Origin: Phycisphaerales bacterium
GTDB lineage: Bacteria; Planctomycetota; Phycisphaerae; Phycisphaerales; UBA1924
Direction: 5' to 3'
Length of the DNA: 64,000 nt
NCBI GenBank assembly: GCA_016699835.1
Contig: CP064987.1
Coordinates: forward strand, 806,001-870,000
Below, one piece after another: positions 25,996 to 34,392 of the stretch (the first letter of the stretch is position 1; every line of letters starts with the position of its first letter). Position numbers and translations under genes: made by a program. Below the pieces are notes generated by a model that saw only the letters and a list, made by a program, of their open reading frames with translations, searched no databases and had not been told where the DNA came from.

Positions 25996-26790
25996 ATGGC
26001 ACACGATCACGAACGCTCGCGTCGGCCCTTTGTCGGCGGCAACTGGAAGATGAACACCGACCGCACGGCGGCGTCCGACCTGACGCGCGGCGTGGTGGAC
26101 GGGCTGATGAACATCGACGGCGTGGACGTCGCGGTCTTCCCGCCGTATCCGTATCTCCTGCTCGTCCGCTCGATCCTGCGCGACCGCAGCAGCGCCATCA
26201 AACTCGGCGCCCAGGACGCCTACTTCAAGGAGGACGGCGCGTTCACCGGCGAGGTCTCGATCAACATGCTCAAGGACTGCGGCGTGCAGGTCGTTTTGTG
26301 CGGGCACTCCGAGCGTCGGCACGTCATCGGCGAGAGCGACGAGATGGTGAACGCGAAGGTGCGTGCCGTGCTCGACGCGGGGCTCGAGTGCATCCTGTGT
26401 GTTGGTGAGACGCTCGACGAGCGTACGGCGGGGCACCAGGACATCGTGACGAGCCGGCAGATCAAGACGGGCCTGGCCGAGGTTCCGGGGGACTGGCTCG
26501 AGCGTCTGACGATCGCGTACGAGCCGGTGTGGGCGATCGGCACGGGCAAGACGGCGACGCCCGACGACGCGCAATCGGCGCACGCGCACATCCGCGAGTT
26601 GGTGGCCCATTTGTATGGCCCGGAGCGGGCGGCGCGATTGCGGATCCAGTACGGCGGGTCGCTGAAGGCGGGGAACGCCGCGGAACTCTTCGCCCAGGGT
26701 GACGTGGACGGCGGCCTGGTCGGCGGCGCGTCGCTCAAGGCGGTGGAGTTCGTGGGCATCGTGAAGGCGGCGGCGATTGCTCGCGCCTGA
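25996..26790 (+). CDS. tpiA: Triosephosphate isomerase
   Basis: 264 residues, the family length. It interconverts dihydroxyacetone phosphate and glyceraldehyde 3-phosphate. The three catalytic elements are visible: Lys in FVGGNWKMN, His in VVLCGHSERRHVIGE and Glu in IAYEPVWAIGTGKTA (loop 6). The phosphate-binding QYGGSLKAGNAAEL and VDGGLVGGASL follow. The ATG at 25996 (MAHDHERSRRPFVGGNWK) was preferred over longer in-frame starts because the family begins just before the NWK motif. Confidence 0.97.
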   Translation: MAHDHERSRRPFVGGNWKMNTDRTAASDLTRGVVDGLMNIDGVDVAVFPPYPYLLLVRSILRDRSSAIKLGAQDAYFKEDGAFTGEVSINMLKDCGVQVVLCGHSERRHVIGESDEMVNAKVRAVLDAGLECILCVGETLDERTAGHQDIVTSRQIKTGLAEVPGDWLERLTIAYEPVWAIGTGKTATPDDAQSAHAHIRELVAHLYGPERAARLRIQYGGSLKAGNAAELFAQGDVDGGLVGGASLKAVEFVGIVKAAAIARA

Positions 26791-26909
26791 GCCGCGGCTC
26801 AGTGGGACGCAGTGTTGCTCGCACTCACACCAAGGGTCAATATCGCGCGCTGTTGGCTCTGTGTGCGTCCCATTTGGTCATTTGGCAATTTATTGATTTG
26901 ACCATCTAG
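26791..26909. other. Gap after tpiA
   Basis: AT-richer spacer with no gene or clear terminator seen; ends at the leader of the 21-bp repeat array. Confidence 0.6.
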
Positions 26910-27241
26910 CCCCCCCGGGCCACGTCCCCACGCCTTATTCACGCGAGAACGCGGCCCAGGCGGGGTTTCACGTCGCCAGAACCACCGCCAACGCTCCGTC
27001 GAAGGCCGACGACGGAGTGCTTTGGGCGTTCGAAACAGTGTTCGCGGCGTGCGACGGAGTTCTTTGGGCCGTCGACAGAGTCTTTGGGGCGTGCGAGAGA
27101 GTCCTTGCGGCCAACAACAGAGACATCGCGTCCGCAAAGTGCGTCCTTGTGGCTGTCAACCGAGTTACGTCGGCTTTCTGTGCGGTTCTTTCGATCGCCA
27201 TCGGAGTCTCTGCAGCCGAAGGTGCCACGTTCGCGGAGTGT
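26910..27241 (+). repeat. 21-bp imperfect repeat array 1 with conserved leader
   Basis: A leader (26910-26989) containing the block CTTATTCACGCGAGAACGCG, then GCCCAGGCGGGG, is followed without a gap by 12 units of exactly 21 bp (26990-27241). The unit consensus is close to GACGGAGTYCTTTGGGCCGTC. Units differ from each other at many positions but keep the 21-bp register. Array 2 at 32028 has the same leader and register with another consensus. The 21-bp period equals seven codons or two helical turns. No convincing gene was seen from 27242 to 27486. Confidence 0.85.
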
Positions 27242-27486
27242 TGGCAAGGGAGATGCGGTTGGTTGGGATGGCTCATCTGGCCAGCAAACTCCGAGGTCGC
27301 CGGGTTGACTCCCAACCGGACGCGTGATACTGCGTCCTAACTGCGTTTTCTTACCAATGGCACATGGCACATTTATGTGTGCACTTGATTCATAAGTACT
27401 CAATGTTGTGCGTTCGCGACCGGAGCCTGAGCCGACAATCGAATGGACCAGAATGCACGCTTCGCGAGTGGAGACGCGGAGCATTC

Positions 27487-28335
27487 CTACGGTCGCCCAA
27501 GACCCCGAGGGCGTTGACGGTCGATACGGCCATCTCGCGCGGGGGAGGTGGCGATGGTGCTGGGCGTGATAGGGCCATCGCGGCCGAGCCATTCCAGGAC
27601 AATCCGTGCCATGTCTTCCGTGGTGGTGTCATCGCCAAAGTCGGCCCCGTATCGGTCGAGGAGATTCCACGAACTGATGACGCGTTCACCAAGGGCGGCA
27701 ACGGCCATCTTCAAGAATCCGTCGCACATTGGACCGCCGCACTCCCCCATCGAGACCGGCCCGATCATGGCCACGAATCGCTGAACTCGGCTTCCTTCTC
27801 GAATCCCGCAGACCGAGACGCACTCCGGCCCCGGGCTCTTGATCAACCGACGATCCAGAGACTTCACGACCACGCGCGAGACTCGGAATCCGGGGTGAGA
27901 CTGGGCGTGGGTGTGTGTTCGGAGCGCCGAATCACCGTGTTCGACGATCCAGCTCCAGAGCGGATCGTCGGCATTCAAGAGCGCCGTGGTGATCGCGTGG
28001 TGCCACTCCATGAGCGCCGTGTCACGGGAGCTCCGACGTCTCTCGATGAATTCGACAAGGTCTTGGGGCCCGGTGAGGTGCTTCTCATCGCCATCCCGCG
28101 TGCTCACACCCACGGACATCACGCGGGCGGCGTGCGTGGTGTGAGAAGCCTGTATCAAGCCGATGCCAAGCCAATCCGCGTCGAAGGCTAGCCGAAACTC
28201 GCGTGCGGCGTTCGTGGCCCACCGACGTGGCAGCGTCTCCGGAATGGCGTGGAGCGCGCCGATGATCTTCCAGCGACGCTCCGACGCCAAGTCCGGCAAT
28301 GTGGGTTGCATGGGTTTCGAGCGCCTGTTCGGCAC
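27487..28335 (-). CDS. Unrecognised protein beside the ECF sigma/kinase module
   Basis: 282 residues from the GTG at 28335, which has AGGAG five bases upstream; a TTG at 28362 or an ATG at 28311 are alternatives. The protein looks cytoplasmic, with no signal peptide or membrane helix. Visible sections are ERRWKIIGALHAIPETLPRR, FRLAFDADWLGIGLIQASH, RRLIKSPGPECVSVCGIREG and ARIVLEWLGRDGPITPSTIA. The middle mixes strands and helices in a way that could be a GAF-like sensor, but no motif settles this. It follows the small secreted protein gene by 46 bp on the same strand, so the two are likely one transcript. Confidence 0.65.
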   Translation of the reverse strand: MPNRRSKPMQPTLPDLASERRWKIIGALHAIPETLPRRWATNAAREFRLAFDADWLGIGLIQASHTTHAARVMSVGVSTRDGDEKHLTGPQDLVEFIERRRSSRDTALMEWHHAITTALLNADDPLWSWIVEHGDSALRTHTHAQSHPGFRVSRVVVKSLDRRLIKSPGPECVSVCGIREGSRVQRFVAMIGPVSMGECGGPMCDGFLKMAVAALGERVISSWNLLDRYGADFGDDTTTEDMARIVLEWLGRDGPITPSTIATSPARDGRIDRQRPRGLGRP

Positions 28336-28381
28336 ACCTTCTCCTGATTGCCCTTCGCGCAACGGTGCCTGATCGGTGCAA

Positions 28382-28846
28382 CTACTGCCTACCGAAGAGG
28401 TCGCTCCGGGCGTTGGAGACCGCCTTGACGAAGTCCCCCTCGAGCGGATTCGAGAAGTAGCCGGGGTGGTTCGCGATCCACGCGAGCGCGTCCTTGCACG
28501 TATCGATAGCGCTGCTGATGTCGGCTGGGGTCAGGTTCTGACGAATACCGCTCGTGTTGTAGGTGTCCACGAACAACTGCGCCTCGTCGGTGTTTGGGTT
28601 CAACGCCACCGGCCGGATCTCGTACAGATTCAGGAACTGGAGCAGCGACTCGACGATCAACCCGAACTCGTCATCCATGGCGTCGCGGGCGACGGGAACA
28701 ACCTCGGCGGGGCTTGTCGCGGTCGTCGTGGCGAAGATGGTCATGTCCACCGCCAACGATGCGGCCGAACGCGACCCAAAGCCCATCGCGATGGTGACAA
28801 GGCCGAGCATTAGAATGTTCGTTCCGCTGACTCGAATCGCGTGCAT
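28382..28846 (-). CDS. Small exported protein of unknown function
   Basis: 154 residues. The N-terminus (MHAIRVSGTNILMLGLVTIA, then SRSAASLAVD) is a signal peptide or single anchor. The mature part is acidic and helical (DEFGLIVESLLQFLNLYEIR, AISSAIDTCKDALAW-like core, NHPGYFSNPLEGDFVKAVSN). The ATG at 28846 has an excellent Shine-Dalgarno (CCAGGAGGCACGAT). It is divergent from the ECF sigma gene with 153 bp between the starts, so the sigma factor and this protein may share a control region. Function unknown. Confidence 0.75.
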   Translation of the reverse strand: MHAIRVSGTNILMLGLVTIAMGFGSRSAASLAVDMTIFATTTATSPAEVVPVARDAMDDEFGLIVESLLQFLNLYEIRPVALNPNTDEAQLFVDTYNTSGIRQNLTPADISSAIDTCKDALAWIANHPGYFSNPLEGDFVKAVSNARSDLFGRQ

Positions 28847-28999
28847 ATCGTGCCTCCTGGCATCGCCAAACGGGCGTCTTGTTCAGGACGCGTTCGGAGA
28901 TTTAAATGGGACTCACACCGTCGTGAATCCGCCTCTCCAAAGGGCGGCGCAAACAGGGCTGGTGTGAAGGCACTTGGGAAAATTCTTTGGAGTGGCACA

Positions 29000-29776
29000 A
29001 TGGGGGAGATCACGCCCCGGAGCGAAACCTCGGCTCCGGAATCCACAAGATCGAGCGTCCCGCAATTGGAAGAGAAGGGACAGAAGGGGTCCAGCACCTA
29101 CCACTCCCTTCGTCAGATCGACGCTGACGCCCCACACCGGATGCCCTTCGTTCAGGAGTCGGCCTTTGATCCGGCGAGCGCAACGCCACCCGCGATCGAG
29201 TCGCCGATGTCAGTTGCTCAACTTTTGGGGCGGATGCGGAATGGCGACCGAGTCGCTGCGGCAGAGTTCGTTCATCGCTTCGAGCCGATGATCCGGCGGC
29301 GGATCCGCTCTCGGCTTAACTCCTCGATGCGACGGCTCTTCGACAGTAGCGAGATCTTCTCAACGGTCTGCCGGCGTCTCGACGAGTACGTCATGAAGCG
29401 ATCGATCGAGGCCGAGGGCGTGCCGCAACTTCTGTCGCTTATGCAGACGATCACCCAGCACTCCATCGCGGACAAAGAGCGCGTGATATTGCGCCTCCGT
29501 GCCGTCGAGGAAGAGGACACGCCCATCGCGCGAAGGCTTGGTCTGCGCGCGCAGACAAAATGGTCGACCGAGAGGGGCTCGTACGCCGATGTCGAACGGA
29601 TCTTCGGGATGCTCGACTCAGAGAACGACCGCTCCATCCTCATGCACTGGCTCTGGGGCATGCCCCACAACGTGACGGCCGAGCAACTCGGGATGACCCA
29701 CGCGGCGGTCCGCAAGCGATGGCAACTCATCCGCGAGCGTCTTGCCGAACGTCTCTCAGATGATGAGCGTGCGTAA
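29000..29776 (+). CDS. ECF-type RNA polymerase sigma factor
   Basis: 258 residues. Region 2-like sequence: LGRMRNGDRVAAAEFVHRFE, MIRRRIRSRLNSSMRRLFDS, EIFSTVCRRLDEYV. Region 4-like sequence at the C-terminus: WLWGMPHNVTAEQLGMTHAA, then VRKRWQLIRERLAERL, a helix-turn-helix that reads the -35 element. An N-terminal tail of about 65 polar residues precedes region 2; a shorter start at a later Met is possible. The gene lies 35 bp before a membrane Ser/Thr kinase gene, the usual planctomycete arrangement, so the kinase probably controls or is controlled by this factor (inference). Confidence 0.85.
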   Translation: MGEITPRSETSAPESTRSSVPQLEEKGQKGSSTYHSLRQIDADAPHRMPFVQESAFDPASATPPAIESPMSVAQLLGRMRNGDRVAAAEFVHRFEPMIRRRIRSRLNSSMRRLFDSSEIFSTVCRRLDEYVMKRSIEAEGVPQLLSLMQTITQHSIADKERVILRLRAVEEEDTPIARRLGLRAQTKWSTERGSYADVERIFGMLDSENDRSILMHWLWGMPHNVTAEQLGMTHAAVRKRWQLIRERLAERLSDDERA

Positions 29777-29811
29777 ATCGAGCATCTCCATTGGATCGGA
29801 GGACAACGCAA

Positions 29812-32025
29812 ATGAGGCATACCACCGAGCACGACCTTCTCGAGAGTTACCACGCCTCGGGTCGGATGGACACCGAGGGCTTCTTCTCGTTCCTCTCGAG
29901 CGTCCGAGCGGCGGCCGACGAGCAGATCGCCCATCTCATCGACTGGCGTTCCCGATCGGGGCTCGATGGCCCCTATGAGATCGACGCCTTCCTCACGAGC
30001 ATCCCCAACCTGCGGAACCGCCCAGTGGTGCTCGACGCGGTGATCGACGTGGTGCTTCGCTCGCACGCTCGTGGCGTCGGAGACTCCGAGCGAGCGATCA
30101 CCGACCTGCGGACGAAACATCCAGATCTCTGCGACGCGATCGATGCTGCCGTGGTCCTCGGCTCGCTTGTTGGAACCACGAGGATGTCGTCCAGTGAGAT
30201 CCCGGAGCGGACTCTCCCCGAAGAAATCGGTCTGCCGACTCCCGAGGGGCGGAGTCGATATGTTCTCCGCGAAAGGATGGGCGCGGGCGCCAATGGAAGG
30301 GTCTACCTTGCCGAGGATCGACTCCTGTCGAGCGAGGGCAAGCCTGTGTTCGTGGCGGTCAAGTTTCTCTCTCGCCTTGGAGGCTCAACTCTGGCCGATC
30401 GCGTCGCCGCCGCGGAGGCGATCAAGGCCCGTCGTGTGCGTCACACCAACGTCGCCTCCGCGCTCGATCGCGGAGTCACGAGCGACGGAGCCTCCTACGT
30501 CGTCTTCGAGCACGTCGCGGGCGGCAATCTTCACGGCCACATTCGCGGCGCGGATCATCGCCTGTCACCACGGGCCGCCGCCACGCTCGTGCGTGATATT
30601 GCACGAGGCACCCAGGCCATCCACTCGGCGGGTCTGCTCCATTGCGACCTCAAGCCGTCGAACGTCCTGATGGAGATCGACGGCACGCCGCGCATCACCG
30701 ATTTCGGCCTTGCGCAGTGGGAGGGCGAGGTCAGGGATCTTCCCTCGATGGTGGAACTGGGAGGAACGCTCGGCTTCGGAGCCCCCGAGCAGTTCGCACC
30801 CGGCTCGGTTCTCAACACCGCGACCGATACCTACGCGTTGGGCGGCTTGCTCTTGTGGTGCCTGAGGGGCGTCGCCCCCAACGGATCGTCTGCCGAGGAG
30901 GCGAGACGAAACCTCGACTCGGCCAACGTGCGCACGATTCGAACACGCGCTGCAGCAGGGGGCGCGTGGGCAGGTGCCGAGAGTGAACGAGACCGTTCCG
31001 GAGCCACTACCACCACCAACACGCTCTCACCGAGTGCCATTGCCGAGATCGACAACGCACTTCTCGCGGCCATCTGTGCACGCGCACTCTCGTGCGACCC
31101 GACACGGCGGTATCAATCCGCCGAAGCCCTGGCCAACGATCTGGAGCGTGTGCTCCGCGATGAGGGGCTCGTGTGGGCGAAGGAAGATCCGGCCGCCCGC
31201 CTGACACGGTGGGTGCGTCGCGAACGTGCCGCGGCCGCTCTCGCCGCGGCGCTCATTCTCGTGGCCTCCGCGGGAACGGCACTGGTCCTTACGCAATCGA
31301 AGAAGGCCCTGATTGCGGAACACCAGCGCGAAGTAGCCGACCTTCGCGCCGAACGGGTCAACGCGACCATCTCGCAGGCGAGATCGACGCTCGCCGACTC
31401 ACTCTTGATGACGCGAGCCAGCTACGGCAATGGGCTCTCGAGCGAGTGGCTGACTCAGGTCACGATCCTGCAGACACTCACGGGTCCAACCTTCGATCTG
31501 TCGACGCCCGAGGGGAAGGAAGTCTGGAGCAACCGAATCGACGCGGCACTCCAGAGCGCCGAGGCCGCACGATCCGCCGGAGCAACCGGGGGAGAAGGAC
31601 GCCCGACCGTGACCTCGTGCCAATGGCGCCTCATCGCGGGGTTCTGGCTCCTGACGTCGCACCGATACACCGAGTCACGCGCCACCCTCGCCCAGGCCGA
31701 GGCCGAATGGCTCACCGTGGTCGACGAGCACGACGGCCTGGTGGACCTCACGAGAAAACTCCTCGCGAGCGCCATCGTTCTTGGCCCCTCGGATCCGGTG
31801 GATGTGGTGATTGCCACGAACTCAGACGCGAGCGTCGCTTCCGGTTCTGCGGCGGCGCCTCCATCCCCACCCGGCCCCGCCCTGCCTCGCCGCGACTTCG
31901 GCTGGGCGCGCGACTGCCTCTCGCACCCTGATGCGTCCGAACTCGCGACTGCCGGAGAGGGCGTGCGGACCCTCCTCCGCAACGCGCGCGGTCGCCTTGG
32001 CTTGACCATGACGCCAGCGGGTTGA
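29812..32025 (+). CDS. Membrane-anchored serine/threonine protein kinase
   Basis: 737 residues. After about 145 residues of helical N-terminus comes a kinase domain: glycine loop RERMGAGANGRVYLAED (near 150), VAVKFLS with the ATP Lys, catalytic loop LHCDLKPSNVLM (near 277), magnesium loop ITDFGLAQWEG (near 296) and GTLGFGAPEQF. Catalytic Asp and Asn are kept but HRD is HCD. One membrane helix (about 470-492, AAAALAAALILVASAGTALV) is followed by an extracytoplasmic helical domain (about 240 residues) with SHRYTESRATLAQAEAEWL, TPR-like. The start has GGAGGACAA at ideal spacing. It forms an operon-like pair with the sigma factor gene. Confidence 0.92.
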   Translation: MRHTTEHDLLESYHASGRMDTEGFFSFLSSVRAAADEQIAHLIDWRSRSGLDGPYEIDAFLTSIPNLRNRPVVLDAVIDVVLRSHARGVGDSERAITDLRTKHPDLCDAIDAAVVLGSLVGTTRMSSSEIPERTLPEEIGLPTPEGRSRYVLRERMGAGANGRVYLAEDRLLSSEGKPVFVAVKFLSRLGGSTLADRVAAAEAIKARRVRHTNVASALDRGVTSDGASYVVFEHVAGGNLHGHIRGADHRLSPRAAATLVRDIARGTQAIHSAGLLHCDLKPSNVLMEIDGTPRITDFGLAQWEGEVRDLPSMVELGGTLGFGAPEQFAPGSVLNTATDTYALGGLLLWCLRGVAPNGSSAEEARRNLDSANVRTIRTRAAAGGAWAGAESERDRSGATTTTNTLSPSAIAEIDNALLAAICARALSCDPTRRYQSAEALANDLERVLRDEGLVWAKEDPAARLTRWVRRERAAAALAAALILVASAGTALVLTQSKKALIAEHQREVADLRAERVNATISQARSTLADSLLMTRASYGNGLSSEWLTQVTILQTLTGPTFDLSTPEGKEVWSNRIDAALQSAEAARSAGATGGEGRPTVTSCQWRLIAGFWLLTSHRYTESRATLAQAEAEWLTVVDEHDGLVDLTRKLLASAIVLGPSDPVDVVIATNSDASVASGSAAAPPSPPGPALPRRDFGWARDCLSHPDASELATAGEGVRTLLRNARGRLGLTMTPAG

Positions 32026-32027
32026 TG

Positions 32028-32373
32028 GCCCCCGGCCCACGTCCGCGCGGCTTATTCACGCGAGAACGCGGCCCAGGCGGGGCTCCACGTCGCCATAACC
32101 GCGTGATGGATCGTCCAACACCTCGATTGGATCGTCCAGCACGCCTGCTGGAGCGTTCAGCACGCGTGTTGAGTTGTTCATCACGCCGATTGGATCGTCC
32201 ATCACGCGTGCTGGAGAGTTCCACACGCCGATTGGACGCTCCATCACGCCGATCGGAGAGCCCAACACGTCGATGGAAGCGTCCATCACGCGTGCGGGAT
32301 CGTTCGTGACGCCGATGGGACTCTTCCACGCGGCGATGGGGTCGTCCATCACAACAACGGTGGATTCAGTCAC
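32028..32373 (+). repeat. 21-bp imperfect repeat array 2 with conserved leader
   Basis: It starts 2 bp after the kinase stop. The leader (32028-32100) shares with array 1 a 32-bp identical core beginning CTTATTCACGCGAGAACGCG, plus flanking CACGTCGCCA and the GGCC.ACGTCC block. Then come 13 units of 21 bp (32101-32373), consensus near GCCGATTGGATCGTCCATCAC. The same orientation as array 1 makes the pair direct repeats around the 5-kb signalling block. All 13 units stay in the 21-bp register. Confidence 0.85.
32056..32373 (-). CDS. Possible heptad-repeat peptide read from repeat array 2
   Basis: A 105-residue frame opening at a GTG with GAGGAG 12 bases upstream. It consists of about 13 seven-residue units close to DDPIGVM (for example VMDDPIAAW, NSPARVMDDPIGVM, APAGVLDDPIEVL) and stops in the shared leader with GDVEPRLGRVLA. 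The corresponding frame in array 1 ends GDVKPRLGRVLA. The periodicity follows from the 21-bp DNA repeat, so this may be an accident of the repeat. Translation is not established; an overlapping Arg-rich frame is equally open. Confidence 0.2.
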   Translation of the reverse strand: MTESTVVVMDDPIAAWKSPIGVTNDPARVMDASIDVLGSPIGVMERPIGVWNSPARVMDDPIGVMNNSTRVLNAPAGVLDDPIEVLDDPSRGYGDVEPRLGRVLA

Positions 32374-32491
32374 GGGTTCCGAATTCTCCTCAAGTCACCT
32401 GCCCAGACCACCCACAACTCGCCCGACGGTGCGGGACTGCCCGCGCCAAAGTCCTCCATGCAACTGAGTTCGCAGTGTTCCGCGGATTGCC

Positions 32492-33670
32492 TTACGCACC
32501 GCCTGTGGCGACGTACACCCTCGTGAGTGGGAACTTGTGCCGCCACTGCGGTTCCAACTCCTCGTAGTGGGCGAGGAAGATATCGATGAACCGGTCGGCG
32601 TCGATAAGCACGAGATCGGCGTCGTTTTGCTGCACGTGTCGCGCGTCGTTGCTGAATCCGCCGAGTGAGACGAGCACGCCTTTCTCCGGGCCGTTGAGCA
32701 GTCCCCGCAACTGCTTGACCACCGGCCCGCCAACAGTGCTCGTGCCGCTCTTGCACTGGATCTTCAGGAGCGGCGGCTGCACGCCCAAAGGGTCCGGGTG
32801 CGCCACGACGTCGACGCCCAGATCGTGCGTCCCCTGCTGAGTGGTCGCGGTGTAGCCCATGGCACGGAAGACCGCGGCAACGACCTCCTCGAACTCGGTC
32901 CCCGTACGCACCCACTGCCGCAGGAGGTAGTCCTTGGTCTCCTCGATCGCACGCTCGGCCAGGTTGAAGGCGTCGGCCGCCGACTCCAGTTCAACGAGAT
33001 CGGCAGAACCACCTTCGTCGTCATCGCCCGGTAGTTCCGTGCCCACACACGAGCCAAGCCCCCCGTCCATTGCCTCCGCTCCGTCTCTCGCACCCAGAAC
33101 GGTCCCGCTCTTGGGCACCAATCGTCTCCGTCGCCGCTCGCCGAGTCCGGTCACATTCGGTCCCTCGATAGACGCATCGCTCGCGAGCACGCGCTGGACC
33201 TCCTCGAGATGCTCGTCGGACGTCGAGACCGACGAGAATGCCCCGAAACTGTGGAGCGCGGCCTCGGAGAAGACGATCCTCGGCACGGTCTTGAGCCATC
33301 GCACCGGCCGGATATTCGAGTAGTCGTGGCCCATCAGATCGGCATCGTCCGAGGCCCACCGGTAGGGCCCTGTGATCTCGCCGATCATGATCTCACGCGA
33401 TCCTTTCACCGGATACACGACAATCTCTCCAACACTCATCTCGTGAGCGAAACGAAAGACCTGTCCGTATGACGCGTTGACACGCCCGGGTGACCAATCC
33501 GGATACGCCCGGTGCATCGCGATCTTCATCTTCTCTCGTGTATCGTGCGGCGAAAGGTCGCCGATCCGCGTCCATCCGATGCAGATGAACCCCTCCCGCC
33601 GCGCACGGGCCGCGATCTTTGCCTGATTCGAGATGTGCACAACCCAGAGCCGCGTGTTGGTGTTGCTCAT
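32492..33670 (-). CDS. Mrr-like restriction endonuclease with N-terminal reader-like domain
   Basis: 392 residues. The C-terminal half is a PD-(D/E)xK nuclease of the Mrr_cat kind: EFEEVVAAVFRAMGYTATTQ, then GTHDLGVDVVAHPD and LLKIQCKSGTSTVGGPVVKQ, with Asp and Gln-x-Lys in the expected places, ending YVATGGA. The N-terminal 150 residues (LWVVHISNQAKIAARARREG, CIGWTRIGDLS, GEIVVYPVKGSREIMIGEI) look like a PUA/EVE-type or similar domain that could recognise modified bases (inference). It is transcribed away from the helicase/methyltransferase pair and probably attacks foreign or modified DNA. Confidence 0.82.
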   Translation of the reverse strand: MSNTNTRLWVVHISNQAKIAARARREGFICIGWTRIGDLSPHDTREKMKIAMHRAYPDWSPGRVNASYGQVFRFAHEMSVGEIVVYPVKGSREIMIGEITGPYRWASDDADLMGHDYSNIRPVRWLKTVPRIVFSEAALHSFGAFSSVSTSDEHLEEVQRVLASDASIEGPNVTGLGERRRRRLVPKSGTVLGARDGAEAMDGGLGSCVGTELPGDDDEGGSADLVELESAADAFNLAERAIEETKDYLLRQWVRTGTEFEEVVAAVFRAMGYTATTQQGTHDLGVDVVAHPDPLGVQPPLLKIQCKSGTSTVGGPVVKQLRGLLNGPEKGVLVSLGGFSNDARHVQQNDADLVLIDADRFIDIFLAHYEELEPQWRHKFPLTRVYVATGGA

Positions 33671-34392
33671 GACGAATGAGTGTACACTAAGCCGGATCCG
33701 GAGTCGCCGTCCGCCAAGTCACCGCACCAGTTACCAATATATATCGGTGGACACATAAGGGGCAGAAAGTACTTGAGGGAGGGTCTCTCTCTTGTGGTTG
33801 CACACATCTCGCGCCTCAACGACGCTTGCGGCGTTTCCGTCGCCCCTTGGGTTGGCCAAGGCCAACCTGGAGCCATCCCGAAATGAGGGCCCACATGACT
33901 TGTTCTAGCATTTTGAATAGATCGATTCCACGTCGCGCCATGACTGGCTCCCAAACGAATATCATCGCATCATTCAACGATTCGTGAGGTGCTGCTACAC
34001 AGGTGAACTCCTCGCTTTCATCGCTGGCGACGGCCCCTGCTGCGACCGATCAGTCGTGAACTCGGATGCCGACGCGTCGCTTCCGTCTCACGATGCCGGC
34101 TCCATGGACGGGCTGTCGGATCAACGACCTTCCCACAAGCAGCCCGACCGTGAGGGAGGGCCCATCTCGCCCCGTACTGCCTGTCGATTTCGATATTGGT
34201 CATCGAACGTTCCCCGTGCGGGAATCATTCGCTTGGGTTATGCTTCGCACACATGGCACCCTCACGCAAGACACGTGCGTCCGGCGGCACAGCCGCGCAA
34301 TTGTGTGCGGGCGTTTGCCAGTCGGCTCTTCTGACACATGGGCTGCGTCGATTGCACAACGTATCAACTGTCATCGCATGTGAGTGGGTGAG
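33671..34392. other. 722-bp gap between the Mrr-like gene and the helicase gene
   Basis: No convincing gene. It is AT-richer near 33735 (CCAATATATATCGG), a plausible promoter area for the divergent genes. A perfect hairpin GGTTGGCC-AA-GGCCAACC is at 33850-33867, and copy 2 of a 22-bp dispersed repeat is at 34141-34162. Confidence 0.6.
34141..34162 (+). repeat. 22-bp dispersed repeat, copy 2
   Basis: AGCCCGACCGTGAGGGAGG plus GCC, identical to the minus strand at 25888-25909. Confidence 0.75.

Noticed and set aside
26799..27137. Arg-rich 112-residue frame in array 1
   Set aside because: Composition and periodicity are explained by the 21-bp DNA repeat; no ribosome site seen.
26990..27241. Possible CRISPR array
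   Set aside because: The 21-bp units are imperfect copies laid end to end with no spacers, and no cas gene is present.
33984..34383. Small open frames before the helicase gene
   Set aside because: No ribosome site, no recognisable domain, and they cross a dispersed repeat; treated as non-coding.
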